Shown piece after piece: positions 41,784-50,331 of a stretch of 64,000 nt of DNA. The stretch comes from Thiothrix winogradskyi (GTDB taxonomy: Bacteria; Pseudomonadota; Gammaproteobacteria; Thiotrichales; Thiotrichaceae). The position numbers were made by a program, and so were the translations under genes. The DNA is taken from the NCBI RefSeq assembly GCF_021650935.1, contig NZ_CP091244.1:3844001-3908000 (forward strand), read 5' to 3'. Position 1 is the stretch's first letter. Each line of letters starts with the position of its first letter. Below the pieces are notes generated by a model. It saw nothing but the letters and a program-made list of their open reading frames with translations. It was not told the DNA's origin and did not search any database.

Positions 41784-41800
41784 TCATTACGCCAGCAATA

Positions 41801-41825
41801 AAAAAGCCCCATAACGGGGCTTCTT
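41801..41825. terminator. Bidirectional terminator
   Basis: AAGCCCC-ATAA-CGGGGCTT with T runs on both sides. It terminates the minus-strand cytochrome gene and possibly the plus-strand micro-ORF. Confidence 0.8.
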
Positions 41826-41849
41826 TATTGCATCAAATCAAAGGAGTCA

Positions 41850-42542
41850 TTACTTTGATTGTGCAACCATGAAGTCAACGGCTGCTTTCACTTCTGCATC
41901 AGACAACGCTGGGTTGCCACCTTTTGCTGGCATCGCGCCTTTACCATTGATGGAAGTAGCATACATCGCATCATTACCAGTAGCGATACGTGGTGCCCAT
42001 GCAGCTTTATCGCCTAACTTAGGTGCGCCAGCAATACCCATGTCATGGCAACTGAAGCACAGACCTTTGTAAATTTTTTCACCATCAACCGCACCTGCCG
42101 CTACTACCGCGCCGGTTGCCGCTGTAGCTGTAGCATCAGCCGCTTTATTAGCAGTATCACCGACTGCTTTAGCAGCATCGCCCGCTGCCGCCGTCGTAGC
42201 GTCAGCCGCCTTAGTGGCTGCATCGCCTGCTGCTTTAGCGGTATCACCGACTGCTTGAGTCGTCGCATCAGCCGCTTTTGAAACCGCGTCACCGGCTGCT
42301 TTAGTAGCATCAGTCATGGCAGTCATTGGATTAGCCATTGCTGGTGCAGTCTCCGCCGCTGGGGCTGGCGCTGCTGCTGGAGCAGTTGCTGCTGCTGGAG
42401 CTGCTGGTTCAGCAGGTTTTTGTGCAGCCGCAGGCGCTTCAGCTTTTGGAGCCTCAGCTTTTGGCGCTTCTTTTTCGCCACAGCCGCTCAGAACGCCCAG
42501 CGTTAAAAACAGAGCAGAAATACTGATGGTGATTTTTTTCAT
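41850..42542 (-). CDS. Cytochrome c5-like lipoprotein with Ala-rich repeat linker
   Basis: A 230-residue lipoprotein (LSGC, Cys21). An Ala/Pro linker (about residues 27-70) is followed by three 22-residue repeats (about 78-145) with units like AAGDAATKAADATTAAAGDA, resembling LEA or apolipoprotein-type helices. A class I cytochrome c domain has haem site CFSCH (162-166) and Met ligand in GAMPAKGGN. The linker would place the haem away from the membrane surface, so an electron shuttle between envelope complexes is likely. Cytochrome c5-type domains occur in many sulfur oxidisers. Confidence 0.88.
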   Translation of the reverse strand: MKKITISISALFLTLGVLSGCGEKEAPKAEAPKAEAPAAAQKPAEPAAPAAATAPAAAPAPAAETAPAMANPMTAMTDATKAAGDAVSKAADATTQAVGDTAKAAGDAATKAADATTAAAGDAAKAVGDTANKAADATATAATGAVVAAGAVDGEKIYKGLCFSCHDMGIAGAPKLGDKAAWAPRIATGNDAMYATSINGKGAMPAKGGNPALSDAEVKAAVDFMVAQSK

Positions 42543-42735
42543 GACTAGCGATCTCCTGATTTGTCGTATAGGACTTTGAATTACATTATTGTGAAAAGAA
42601 TATCAATGGTCGGGCATCGTAATAGACGCTCATAGCGATGTCAATTAAGTGTATTCAAAAACGTTTTCTGGCTTGAGTATCCCCCCGCTGCGAATTATGC
42701 TGACATTCTTTAAAAGAGCGGCAAGTCAAAACATC

Positions 42736-43179
42736 ATGAGCGAAACACACCCTTTTTTACAAGCCTTCCGGGGCAGTTTTTTCGGCGTATTGCGCTGGCA
42801 TCAATTGGATGAACTCTGGCTACGGGTGCTCATGACCAAACAAGAGGGTTGGTATATTTACGCAGTGGGGGAAACACCACCCAGCACCCCGCAAACTGAC
42901 ACCGCGTTAGAAACCATCATCCACGAGCTGAACATCTTGTTGCACCGCGAACACCAAGAAGATTATTGCGGCATTGTGTATACCGATGATATGCAACAAC
43001 CCCGTTATATTAAGGTGTTTGATCCGAATCATCTGGGGTCTGTGTGTGGCTCCAGTGGCAACCCACCGTTGCCGGGCTGGATACTCTCTAAAATGCAGCC
43101 AATCGACCTACCTGCCGCACTCCCACAACCCACTAACCGCCGCCACTGGTGGCAAAAGCTGTTTACCCATGCCCACTAA
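42736..43179 (+). CDS. Hypothetical protein, 147 aa
   Basis: Unrecognised soluble protein starting MSETHPFLQAFRGSFFGVLRW, rich in Trp and Leu, with a predicted alpha/beta centre (WLRVLMTKQEGWYIYAVG, DYCGIVYTDDMQQPRYIKVF) and a Pro/Trp-rich C-terminus. ATG 42736 is chosen over upstream in-frame starts with no ribosome site. It overlaps the next gene by 11 bases, so they form a two-gene unit with a membrane-anchored partner. Confidence 0.7.
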   Translation: MSETHPFLQAFRGSFFGVLRWHQLDELWLRVLMTKQEGWYIYAVGETPPSTPQTDTALETIIHELNILLHREHQEDYCGIVYTDDMQQPRYIKVFDPNHLGSVCGSSGNPPLPGWILSKMQPIDLPAALPQPTNRRHWWQKLFTHAH

Positions 43180-43630
43180 AAACCCGATTACTGTTATTGG
43201 CGTGCTGACCTCACTCCTATTGCTTGTGGGGGGCGTCATGCTGTATTTACCACCCGCCGAGCCAATCCATCAAGAACAGGCACAGGTGCTAACCAGCCCC
43301 TTCAAAGAACCAGACCCCGCGCCAAAAGCAGCACCTGAACCCGCAGTAACTGCTGCCCCGACAGTAGCGACGGAACCTACCGCATCACCGTTCAGCATTC
43401 CCGACATGACACCGGAGGATCTGGCAAAGTTGCCCCCGGAGGAACGCACCCGCTACGACAAGATGCGCGAATCCCTGCAAGAAATCGTGCAGCAAGTACA
43501 AGCGCTGGAGCAAGAAAACACGCGCCTGCAACAAACCCTGATTGAAGGTCAGGCCAGCAATCAAGCGCTCGATACAGAGATCGACAAATTGCGCCCACCG
43601 CAACACGTCGCCAAGCCCGCCGAACCTTAA
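43169..43630 (+). CDS. Hypothetical membrane-anchored coiled-coil protein, 153 aa
   Basis: Starts MPTKNPITVIGVLTSLLLLVGG, a single N-terminal transmembrane helix, followed by a Pro/Ala linker (about residues 30-70), the conserved-looking MTPEDLAKLPPEERTRYDKM, and a coiled coil (VQQVQALEQENTRLQQTLIE) to the end. It probably faces the periplasm. Overlaps the upstream gene by 11 bases and the convergent mnmC stop by four. No family is recognised. Confidence 0.7.
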   Translation: MPTKNPITVIGVLTSLLLLVGGVMLYLPPAEPIHQEQAQVLTSPFKEPDPAPKAAPEPAVTAAPTVATEPTASPFSIPDMTPEDLAKLPPEERTRYDKMRESLQEIVQQVQALEQENTRLQQTLIEGQASNQALDTEIDKLRPPQHVAKPAEP

Positions 43631-45522
43631 CCGCGTTTCAGCGCACGCATCAGAAACCGTGCCGGATGCAAATGGCGATACAAGGTTGCCTGCACCGGCA
43701 ACGGTTCCCCCGTCAGCAACGCCGCCAACAATTCCGCACCCAAACCGCTGGTGGTAAGACCACGCGAACCGAAACCCGCTGCTATCCACACACCCGACTG
43801 ATAACGCGCCAGTGGAAACGACTGGTTCGCCCGACCATGCCGTAACTCGGCGTAGGTTTGCTGGAAAAATGCCGTATCCGGCAACGCTCCCACCACTGGG
43901 TAACGATCCGGCGTTGTCATGCGAATTGCCGCGTGGCTGGACACCACCGTACCGAGTGAGGCGGCAAACTCAGGCAGATACTGCGCCAATTGCTGGTGAT
44001 TCACGGTATCGGCGGCAACATCCAGCTTCGGTTCGCGCACATGGCGCACAAACGTTGCCCCGAAAATATGTTGCCCCGCCAACGCTGGGGTCAGGTAGCC
44101 TTCGTGCCCTAAGGTGGTTTTCAATTGCTGGCTAAACGCTGAAGCGCTCGCTACGCTGGTTTGCCCCAATACCGGCATAAAGGGCAGAAACTGACTCGCG
44201 GCAAATTGATCCGCCTCACGCCCGCTGGCAATAATCGTCACACCATCCACCGGCAACGTGTTGGCATCGGTCAGGGTGCGCACGTCAATATTGGGGTGCG
44301 CCACCAACGCCGCACACAAACTGGCAGGATTCAGCCAACCTGCTTGCGGGAAATAACTCGCGCCGCTCGGCAACGGAATCCCCGCCACTGCGGAAGCCTC
44401 CGCCTGATCGAGAATCTGGATGAAATCGGCAGGCAATTCACGCGCCTGAATCGCCTGCTGACGCGCCGCTTCACGCGGTTCGTGTGCCAGTTGCAACGCG
44501 CCGCATTGCGCCCAGTCGATCACCTGCCCCGCTGCTTGCAGTTGGCGAATTTGCTGCATGGCAAACACAAACGCTTGGCGGTAAAAGGTTTCGCCCCAGC
44601 CTGCTTCCGCTGTCATTTTCGGGGTTAGCACGCCTGCACGGTTGCCGGATGCTTCCATCGCAAGGCGGGCGTGGCGTTCGTACACGGTGACTTGCCAGCC
44701 ACGTTGTGCCAGCGCGTGCGCGATTTGGCAGCCTGCGATTCCACCGCCAATGACGGTGGCGTGAGTGGGTGTGGCGGGTTCTGGCAGGGCGTACCAAGGT
44801 TCAAGGTCAGCGCTGAGGTGTTCCGCAGGCAAGGTAGCGGTGAGCATTTCGCGTTTTTTGCCAAAACCTTTGCACTTGGTGACGTGAAAACCGGCGGCTT
44901 GCAGGGTGCGGCGTACTTCACTGGCGGCGGTAAAGGTTGCCAACGTGGTGTCAGCATGGCTAAGGCGGGCAATGCCTTGCATGACAGGTAATGCCCACAT
45001 CGCGGGGTTGCGGGCGGGGGCAAAGCCATCCAGATACCATGCATCGACGCGGGCGACGAGTTCGGCGAGGGCGGCTTGCACGTCCATAAAACACAGGGTC
45101 AACGTCAGGCGACCTTGCGCGAAATGCAGGCGATGGAATCCGGCAAGCAGTGGGGGGTAATGGGCGAGGAGTTCGCGGGCGTAACCCTGTAATTCTGGGT
45201 AGTTTGCCAGTAATTCACGCAAGGTCGCGGGTTGAATCGGGTGCTTTTCAATGGAAATGAAATGCAAGCGGGGGCAACGCTGTGGGTCGGCTTGCCATGC
45301 CTGCCAAGTGGCGAGGAAGTTTAAACCCGTGCCGAAGCCGGTTTCGGCGATGGTGAATTGCGCCTTGCCTTGCCAACGTTGCGGGAGTTGGTTGCCTTGC
45401 AGGAAGACATGGCGGGTTTCTGCCAAGCCGTCTTGCAGGGAACAGTAGCAGTCGGCGAAGGCGGGCGCGTAGGGTGTGCCGTTGGGGTCGCGTTCGATGT
45501 GGGCGGGGGTTAGTTCATGCAT
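43627..45522 (-). CDS. mnmC: Bifunctional tRNA mnm5s2U biosynthesis protein MnmC
   Basis: MnmC, 631 residues. The N-terminal SAM methyltransferase domain (about 1-240; FTIAETGFGTGLNFL, WYLDGFAPARNPAMW) finishes 5-methylaminomethyl-2-thiouridine at tRNA position 34. The C-terminal FAD domain (from about 255; VIGGGIAGCQIAHALAQRGW) removes the carboxymethyl group. Both domains are complete. It works on the same wobble base that MnmH, encoded at 57425, converts to selenouridine. Confidence 0.95.
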   Translation of the reverse strand: MHELTPAHIERDPNGTPYAPAFADCYCSLQDGLAETRHVFLQGNQLPQRWQGKAQFTIAETGFGTGLNFLATWQAWQADPQRCPRLHFISIEKHPIQPATLRELLANYPELQGYARELLAHYPPLLAGFHRLHFAQGRLTLTLCFMDVQAALAELVARVDAWYLDGFAPARNPAMWALPVMQGIARLSHADTTLATFTAASEVRRTLQAAGFHVTKCKGFGKKREMLTATLPAEHLSADLEPWYALPEPATPTHATVIGGGIAGCQIAHALAQRGWQVTVYERHARLAMEASGNRAGVLTPKMTAEAGWGETFYRQAFVFAMQQIRQLQAAGQVIDWAQCGALQLAHEPREAARQQAIQARELPADFIQILDQAEASAVAGIPLPSGASYFPQAGWLNPASLCAALVAHPNIDVRTLTDANTLPVDGVTIIASGREADQFAASQFLPFMPVLGQTSVASASAFSQQLKTTLGHEGYLTPALAGQHIFGATFVRHVREPKLDVAADTVNHQQLAQYLPEFAASLGTVVSSHAAIRMTTPDRYPVVGALPDTAFFQQTYAELRHGRANQSFPLARYQSGVWIAAGFGSRGLTTSGLGAELLAALLTGEPLPVQATLYRHLHPARFLMRALKRG

Positions 45523-45548
45523 AGGAGTAATGTTACGGGCTAAACAAG

Positions 45549-46001
45549 TCAGCCATGAGGAAACAATAGGTTAGTGAAGGGTTGGTAGTTCTTCCAACGG
45601 TATGTGTTGAAATCACGCTGATCGGTGGAAAGGATGTGCCCATGCCCCAGCTCTTCTGCCAGAATCACCAGCGAAGCATCCGCCAAATCCATTGGAAGGT
45701 TTTGATATTTGTACATCAATTCGCGAATACGTCGCAGATGCCAAGGCTCGACCAAATGAAAAACATCCGAGCCTCCTTGCTCAATATTGTGCAAAAACAA
45801 CATCTGTGCATCAAAACCGACCCGCCCATACAGCAAATGACTGGCTTCCGCCAACACAGGCCACGTTGTCAGGAATCGATACTCTTCATAACGATCCAGT
45901 GCATCCAAAGCCTCCGCATGGAATTTGTCTTTCTGGTTATGCAGAGCTACCCAAAAACCGCTATCGGCGATAATACTATTTCTCGGATGGGTATTTTGCA
46001 T
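45549..46001 (-). CDS. PIN-domain ribonuclease toxin (VapC-like)
   Basis: A 150-residue PIN-domain protein. Acidic active-site residues are in SIIADSGFWVALHNQKDKFH (first Asp), the WPVLAEASHLL Glu, and DLADASLVILAEELGHGHILSTDQRDF (third and fourth). The start ATG 46001 lies inside the antitoxin gene, an overlap of 26 bases typical of toxin-antitoxin operons. The likely target is RNA. Confidence 0.87.
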   Translation of the reverse strand: MQNTHPRNSIIADSGFWVALHNQKDKFHAEALDALDRYEEYRFLTTWPVLAEASHLLYGRVGFDAQMLFLHNIEQGGSDVFHLVEPWHLRRIRELMYKYQNLPMDLADASLVILAEELGHGHILSTDQRDFNTYRWKNYQPFTNLLFPHG

Positions 46002-46257
46002 CGAGCATACTCGCCAAATACTGTTTGTAATTGCTCGACAAGTCTTCAGGCCCATCAAACGCACCAATGAAACCGCTGTCACGCCAAATCTGCTTCTGAC
46101 GCTTTGCTTCCGCCCGATCACGCAAATCTTGCGCCACCTGTTGCAGCGAATATTTCAGAACTTCGGTAATGGATTTATCACCCAACATTTCGCGCAAAAA
46201 CTGCAAATCGTTAGCCGTTTGTTCATCCAATCGTGCACTGATTCTTAGCTCGTTCAT
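45976..46257 (-). CDS. Ribbon-helix-helix antitoxin of the PIN toxin
   Basis: A 93-residue protein. The N-terminal ribbon-helix-helix (ELRISARLDEQTANDLQFL, then a helix to about residue 50) binds DNA and autoregulates. The C-terminal tail (WRDSGFIGAFDGPEDLSSN) probably wraps the toxin. It precedes and overlaps the PIN gene. Confidence 0.82.
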   Translation of the reverse strand: MNELRISARLDEQTANDLQFLREMLGDKSITEVLKYSLQQVAQDLRDRAEAKRQKQIWRDSGFIGAFDGPEDLSSNYKQYLASMLDAKYPSEK

Positions 46258-46388
46258 TTTGTCATACCATTAGTGATAACACGTCATACATCATAACATG
46301 ACCATTACCACCTGTCACCGTCCAGCCAAAAATCCCCAATCCCCCGCCAAAACCATCTACACTCCCCCCAACAAAACAGGAATCCCCC

Positions 46389-47297
46389 ATGCAAACCACC
46401 TACAAACCCCGCAAACCCCTCCTCGCCGCACTCTTATCCCTGCTATTACCCGGTTTAGGGCAGCTTTATAACGGCGAATGGCACAAAACCGTCTGGTTGT
46501 TGCTAGGTTTCGGGCTGCTAAGTGTGTTGGGCATTGTGGTAATCGGACTATACCTGCCCATCAGTTGGACACTGCCCGCGCTCATCATCGGGGTATTTTC
46601 GCTCCTAATACTCTGGCTCTATAGCATTACAAATGCTTTCCGCAGCGCTCGCTGTCAGCGTGAATACACCCTCAAAAGCTGGCAAAGCGCAGGCGTATAC
46701 GGTTTGGTGTGGGTGGTGTGCAGCCTAATCGCCCTGCCAATGCTCAGTGATTACGTGCAACGACACCGCGTCGAAGCTTTCCTTGTCCCCTCTAACAGCA
46801 TGAATCCCACTGTGCTGAAATACGATCTATTGTTTGCCGACAAGCGCTACAACCGCATCGGTGCAACGCACCCCGTGCAACGCGGCGACATTGCCATTTT
46901 CATCTACCCCGACAGCCGCAATACCTATTTCATCAAACGCATTATCGGACTACCGGGGGATAAGGTGAAAATCAAAGGCGCGGATGTTGCGGTGAACGGC
47001 AAATCGCTGCGCCAACACATCACCACGGGCGCACACGGTTTACTCGTCACCGAAACCAGCGGGGAACACAGTTGGCAAGTTTTCTGGAATAATCAGCAGG
47101 CGCAACTGCCCCAAACGGATCTAACAGTTCCGCACGGAAAAGTGTTCGTATTAGGGGATAATCGCACGGATAGCAACGATTCACGCTTTTTCGGCACAAT
47201 CCCCTTGCAGGACGTAATCGGCAAAGCGCGGCAAATCTGGTTTTCAGCCGAAGGCAATACGATACGCTGGGAACGCATCGGCAAAGCGCTGCATTAA
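46389..47297 (+). CDS. lepB: Signal peptidase I, N-terminally extended
   Basis: Signal peptidase I of 302 residues. The catalytic Ser137 is in VPSNSMNPT, the Lys183 general base in YFIKRIIGLPGD, and box E in LGDNRTDSNDSRFFG. The first 115 residues hold three to four hydrophobic segments, beginning LLAALLSLLLPGLGQLYNGEW, a motif more typical of small TM2-like membrane proteins than of E. coli LepB. It may be a fusion of such a module to the peptidase. It is a single gene, not in an lepA-lepB-rnc operon. Confidence 0.9.
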   Translation: MQTTYKPRKPLLAALLSLLLPGLGQLYNGEWHKTVWLLLGFGLLSVLGIVVIGLYLPISWTLPALIIGVFSLLILWLYSITNAFRSARCQREYTLKSWQSAGVYGLVWVVCSLIALPMLSDYVQRHRVEAFLVPSNSMNPTVLKYDLLFADKRYNRIGATHPVQRGDIAIFIYPDSRNTYFIKRIIGLPGDKVKIKGADVAVNGKSLRQHITTGAHGLLVTETSGEHSWQVFWNNQQAQLPQTDLTVPHGKVFVLGDNRTDSNDSRFFGTIPLQDVIGKARQIWFSAEGNTIRWERIGKALH

Positions 47298-48082
47298 AAC
47301 GGCATGAACGACTTAAACACTTTCATAAACGGGCTGACCGTCGCAGCGGCTTCCCCCATCGGCGCGGCGGCTTGCGCCAATGTGCCCACTTGCTGGTTCA
47401 TTTGCGCCACATTGCCACTCATATAGGCGACATTATTATTCATGTAATACATCGACTGGTTCATCGACTGGGTGCTGTACGCCATGGTTTGCGTATCGGT
47501 TGCCATCGTGCCGATGTGACCGTTCATGGTGTTGATATTGCCCGACATCGTGATCATCGAAGCTTGCATACTGCTCATAATGTACATCATATAGCCACCT
47601 GCCGCCCCTGCCACCAATACCAGCGGCACTAACCAGACTTGGCGTTTGGTTTTGGTCGCTGCCAAGGTTTGCTGTACGTGCTGCAACTCATGCATTTTGG
47701 CTTCGAGTTTTTGCTCACGTTCATTGAATTCGTGGTGCAAGCGTTTGAAAGCGTGTTCCAAACGTTCGTTTACCCCATCGACCGCTGGCGGGTGTTCAAG
47801 CGCTGGCTTGGCTTGCACCCACCAAGGCACTAAACGTTCCAACAGATTGGGGGTAACGGCTATCAAGGCTTTGGAAGTGGATTTTTTTACCCGCGTCGCT
47901 GCGCGTACCCGTTTCGGGCTAGGCTTCAGCACCATGTCTTGGCGTTTGACAATGCGCATGGCGATAGCTTTGCCCGTCCCTTCCACCTGTGCGGATTTTA
48001 TTTCAGGAATGGCATTGCCGAAGACATCCAGTCCAACATTCACGTGGTGAGCTGATTTGCTCTTGGTGTTAGTATGTTTCAT
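47294..48082 (-). CDS. Membrane protein with methionine heptad repeats
   Basis: A 262-residue protein of unknown function. A basic N-terminal half with a coiled coil (ERLEHAFKRLHHEFNEREQ) is followed by one transmembrane helix (about 148-168) and a tail of eight heptads (178-233), each with Met at position 2, such as TMNGHIG, YMNNNVA and YMSGNVA. The tail is probably a coiled coil or metal-binding rod in the periplasm. ATG 48082 is chosen. Its stop overlaps the convergent lepB stop. Confidence 0.75.
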   Translation of the reverse strand: MKHTNTKSKSAHHVNVGLDVFGNAIPEIKSAQVEGTGKAIAMRIVKRQDMVLKPSPKRVRAATRVKKSTSKALIAVTPNLLERLVPWWVQAKPALEHPPAVDGVNERLEHAFKRLHHEFNEREQKLEAKMHELQHVQQTLAATKTKRQVWLVPLVLVAGAAGGYMMYIMSSMQASMITMSGNINTMNGHIGTMATDTQTMAYSTQSMNQSMYYMNNNVAYMSGNVAQMNQQVGTLAQAAAPMGEAAATVSPFMKVFKSFMPF

Positions 48083-48160
48083 GCCGTGAGTATATAAGTG
48101 GTTCCTGATACACACAAGCAACAGAGCGGGCAAATTTAGCCCACTCTGTCAGACTGCGGT

Positions 48161-49381
48161 TTAACCCAGCATGTAAGACACCACGCCATCCGCCAGTTTC
48201 GGCTCAAACCAAGTGGACTTGGGCGGCATTACATCATTGTTATCGGCTACCGCCATCAGGTCTTGCATACTGGTCGCGTAAAGCGAGAAAGCGACTGCCA
48301 TTTCACCACTATCCACGCGCTTTTCCAAACCAGCCAAACCGCGAATTCCGCCCACAAAATCAATGCGGTCATCGCGACGCGGGTCGCTAATGCCCAAGAT
48401 CGGGTCGATTAAATAACGCGCCAAGCGGCTTACATCCAAACGCGCTACCGGATCGTCATTGGGCATCAGTTCAGGGTTAAGCGTCAGTTTGAACCACTGC
48501 TTATCCATGTACATCCCAAAAATACCGGGTGCATCCGGCTTAACCGGCGTGGCAGAAGGCTCTAGCGCAAAATGTTCCTCAACCGCCGCCAAGAATTGCG
48601 TGGGGTCAAGCCCGTGCAAATCCTTAATCACGCGGTTGTAGTCGAAGATTTTCATCTGATGCGCGGGGAAAATCACCGAGAGGAAGAAATCAGACCCTTG
48701 CTGATTGTTACGCATTTTCGCAATCCGCGACGCTGATGCCGAACGGTGATGCCCATCCGCAATATACAGCGCGGGCATCGCATTAAACGCCGCCGTCAAT
48801 TGCGCAATGGCTGCCGCATCATCAATCACCCACAGCGTGTGTTGAATACCATCATCAGCCGTCACGTCCAACGCCGGTTCCGCTTGCGAAGCCGCCGCCA
48901 AAATTGCGTCCACTTCAGGGGTATCCGGGTAAGCCAGCAATACCGGCCCGGTTTGCGCATTCACCGCATCAATCTGGCGTACCCGATCATCTTCTTTCAC
49001 CGGGCGGGTAAATTCGTGCTTGCGAATTCGATTGGTATCGTAATCCGCCACCGACGCACCTGCCACCAAACCGGTTTGCGAATGCCCGTTCATAATCAAG
49101 CGGTAAGCGTAATAGCAAGGCTGTGCGTCCCGCACTAACAGGCCCGCATCAATGGTACGCGCCAGATTTTCAGCAGCTTTGGCATACACGACAGGGCTAT
49201 ACGGGTCGGTATCTACCGGCAAATCAATTTCCGGCTTAGAGACATGCAAAAAACTCCAGGGTTTGCCTGCTGCCCGCTCGCGTGCTTCCGCAGAATTCAG
49301 CACATCATACGGCGGGGCAATCACTTCAGCGGCACGACCCGGTGCTGGGCGCAAGCCTTTAAATGGCGCAATCAGATTCAT
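48161..49381 (-). CDS. DUF1015 family protein
   Basis: A 406-residue DUF1015 protein. The N-terminus FKGLRPAPGRAAEVIAPPYDVL is diagnostic, with FLHVSKPEIDLP, ADGHHRSASASRIAKMRNN and DYNRVIKDLHG following. The family is soluble and widespread; some members are encoded near serine biosynthesis genes, but no catalytic role is established. Divergently placed from the PanE-like gene. Confidence 0.9.
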   Translation of the reverse strand: MNLIAPFKGLRPAPGRAAEVIAPPYDVLNSAEARERAAGKPWSFLHVSKPEIDLPVDTDPYSPVVYAKAAENLARTIDAGLLVRDAQPCYYAYRLIMNGHSQTGLVAGASVADYDTNRIRKHEFTRPVKEDDRVRQIDAVNAQTGPVLLAYPDTPEVDAILAAASQAEPALDVTADDGIQHTLWVIDDAAAIAQLTAAFNAMPALYIADGHHRSASASRIAKMRNNQQGSDFFLSVIFPAHQMKIFDYNRVIKDLHGLDPTQFLAAVEEHFALEPSATPVKPDAPGIFGMYMDKQWFKLTLNPELMPNDDPVARLDVSRLARYLIDPILGISDPRRDDRIDFVGGIRGLAGLEKRVDSGEMAVAFSLYATSMQDLMAVADNNDVMPPKSTWFEPKLADGVVSYMLG

Positions 49382-49546
49382 CTTGGAACACTTCCTACAA
49401 CGCTAAAAGATCGCCGCATTATAACGGTCATTGCCAGTGGCGGCTATGCAATCGCAACGTTACCGTCATTTCACTTGAGGCTATCCATCAGGTTGGCTAG
49501 ACTCTGGCGCTTATCTTATGGATTTGACCGGATTGAGGAACGCAGG

Positions 49547-50314
49547 GTGAAACAACCTATTGTCATTATCGGAATCGGCGAAATCGGCAGTGTTTTCGCA
49601 CAAGGTTTACTGCGTATAGGGCACCCGGTTTACCCGATCACCCGCAGCATGGATATGTCCGTCGAAGCCGCGCAAATCCCCGAACCCGCGCTCGTCATCG
49701 TTGCCGTGGGCGAAACCGATTTACACCCCACTTTGGCACAACTCCCAGACGCTTGGAAAACGCGGGTAGCCTTGCTCCAAAACGAACTGTTACCCCCAGA
49801 CTGGGAACGGCATGGGCTAACTGACCCCACCGTGATTTCTGTCTGGTTTGAAAAAAAACGCGGACAAGCAGTGAAAATTGTGGTTCCCTCACCGCTATAC
49901 GGACATAATGCCACGCTATTGGCTTCCTGTCTGAATGCACTGGATATTCCCCATTATCTGATGCATGATCACGCGGAATTATTATTCGAGCTGGTACGCA
50001 AAAACTACTATATTCTGGTCAGCAACATTGCGGGGCTACGTGTTGGCGGAACAGTAAGCACACTTTGGGCGCAACACCCCGCCTTGGTTGAAGCAGTGGC
50101 GCGTGATGTACATGCCCTGCAAGAATATCTAACGGGCAAAACCTTAGATCATGCGGAACTGTTACAAGCCATGCTGGTCGCATTTGCAGGCGACCCCGAA
50201 CACCAATGCATGGGGCGCAGTGCTCCAGCACGCTTGCAACGTGCTTTAGAGATTGCGGATACTGCGGGGCTTGCCGTACCAACCTTGCGGGACATTGCCG
50301 CCAGCCGATCGTAA
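49547..50314 (+). CDS. Rossmann-fold reductase, ketopantoate-reductase-like
   Basis: A 255-residue protein with an N-terminal dinucleotide-binding fold (IVIIGIGEIGSVFAQGLL, GxGxxG) and a helical C-terminal domain, as in 2-dehydropantoate 2-reductases. LVSNIAGLRVGGTVSTLW fills the place of the catalytic Lys/Asn helix but is not a close match, so the substrate is uncertain. Translation probably begins at GTG 49547, after GAGG. It ends 17 bases before gspD and could be co-transcribed with it. Confidence 0.7.
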   Translation: MKQPIVIIGIGEIGSVFAQGLLRIGHPVYPITRSMDMSVEAAQIPEPALVIVAVGETDLHPTLAQLPDAWKTRVALLQNELLPPDWERHGLTDPTVISVWFEKKRGQAVKIVVPSPLYGHNATLLASCLNALDIPHYLMHDHAELLFELVRKNYYILVSNIAGLRVGGTVSTLWAQHPALVEAVARDVHALQEYLTGKTLDHAELLQAMLVAFAGDPEHQCMGRSAPARLQRALEIADTAGLAVPTLRDIAASRS

Positions 50315-50331
50315 ACGGATACAGGTTTTTA

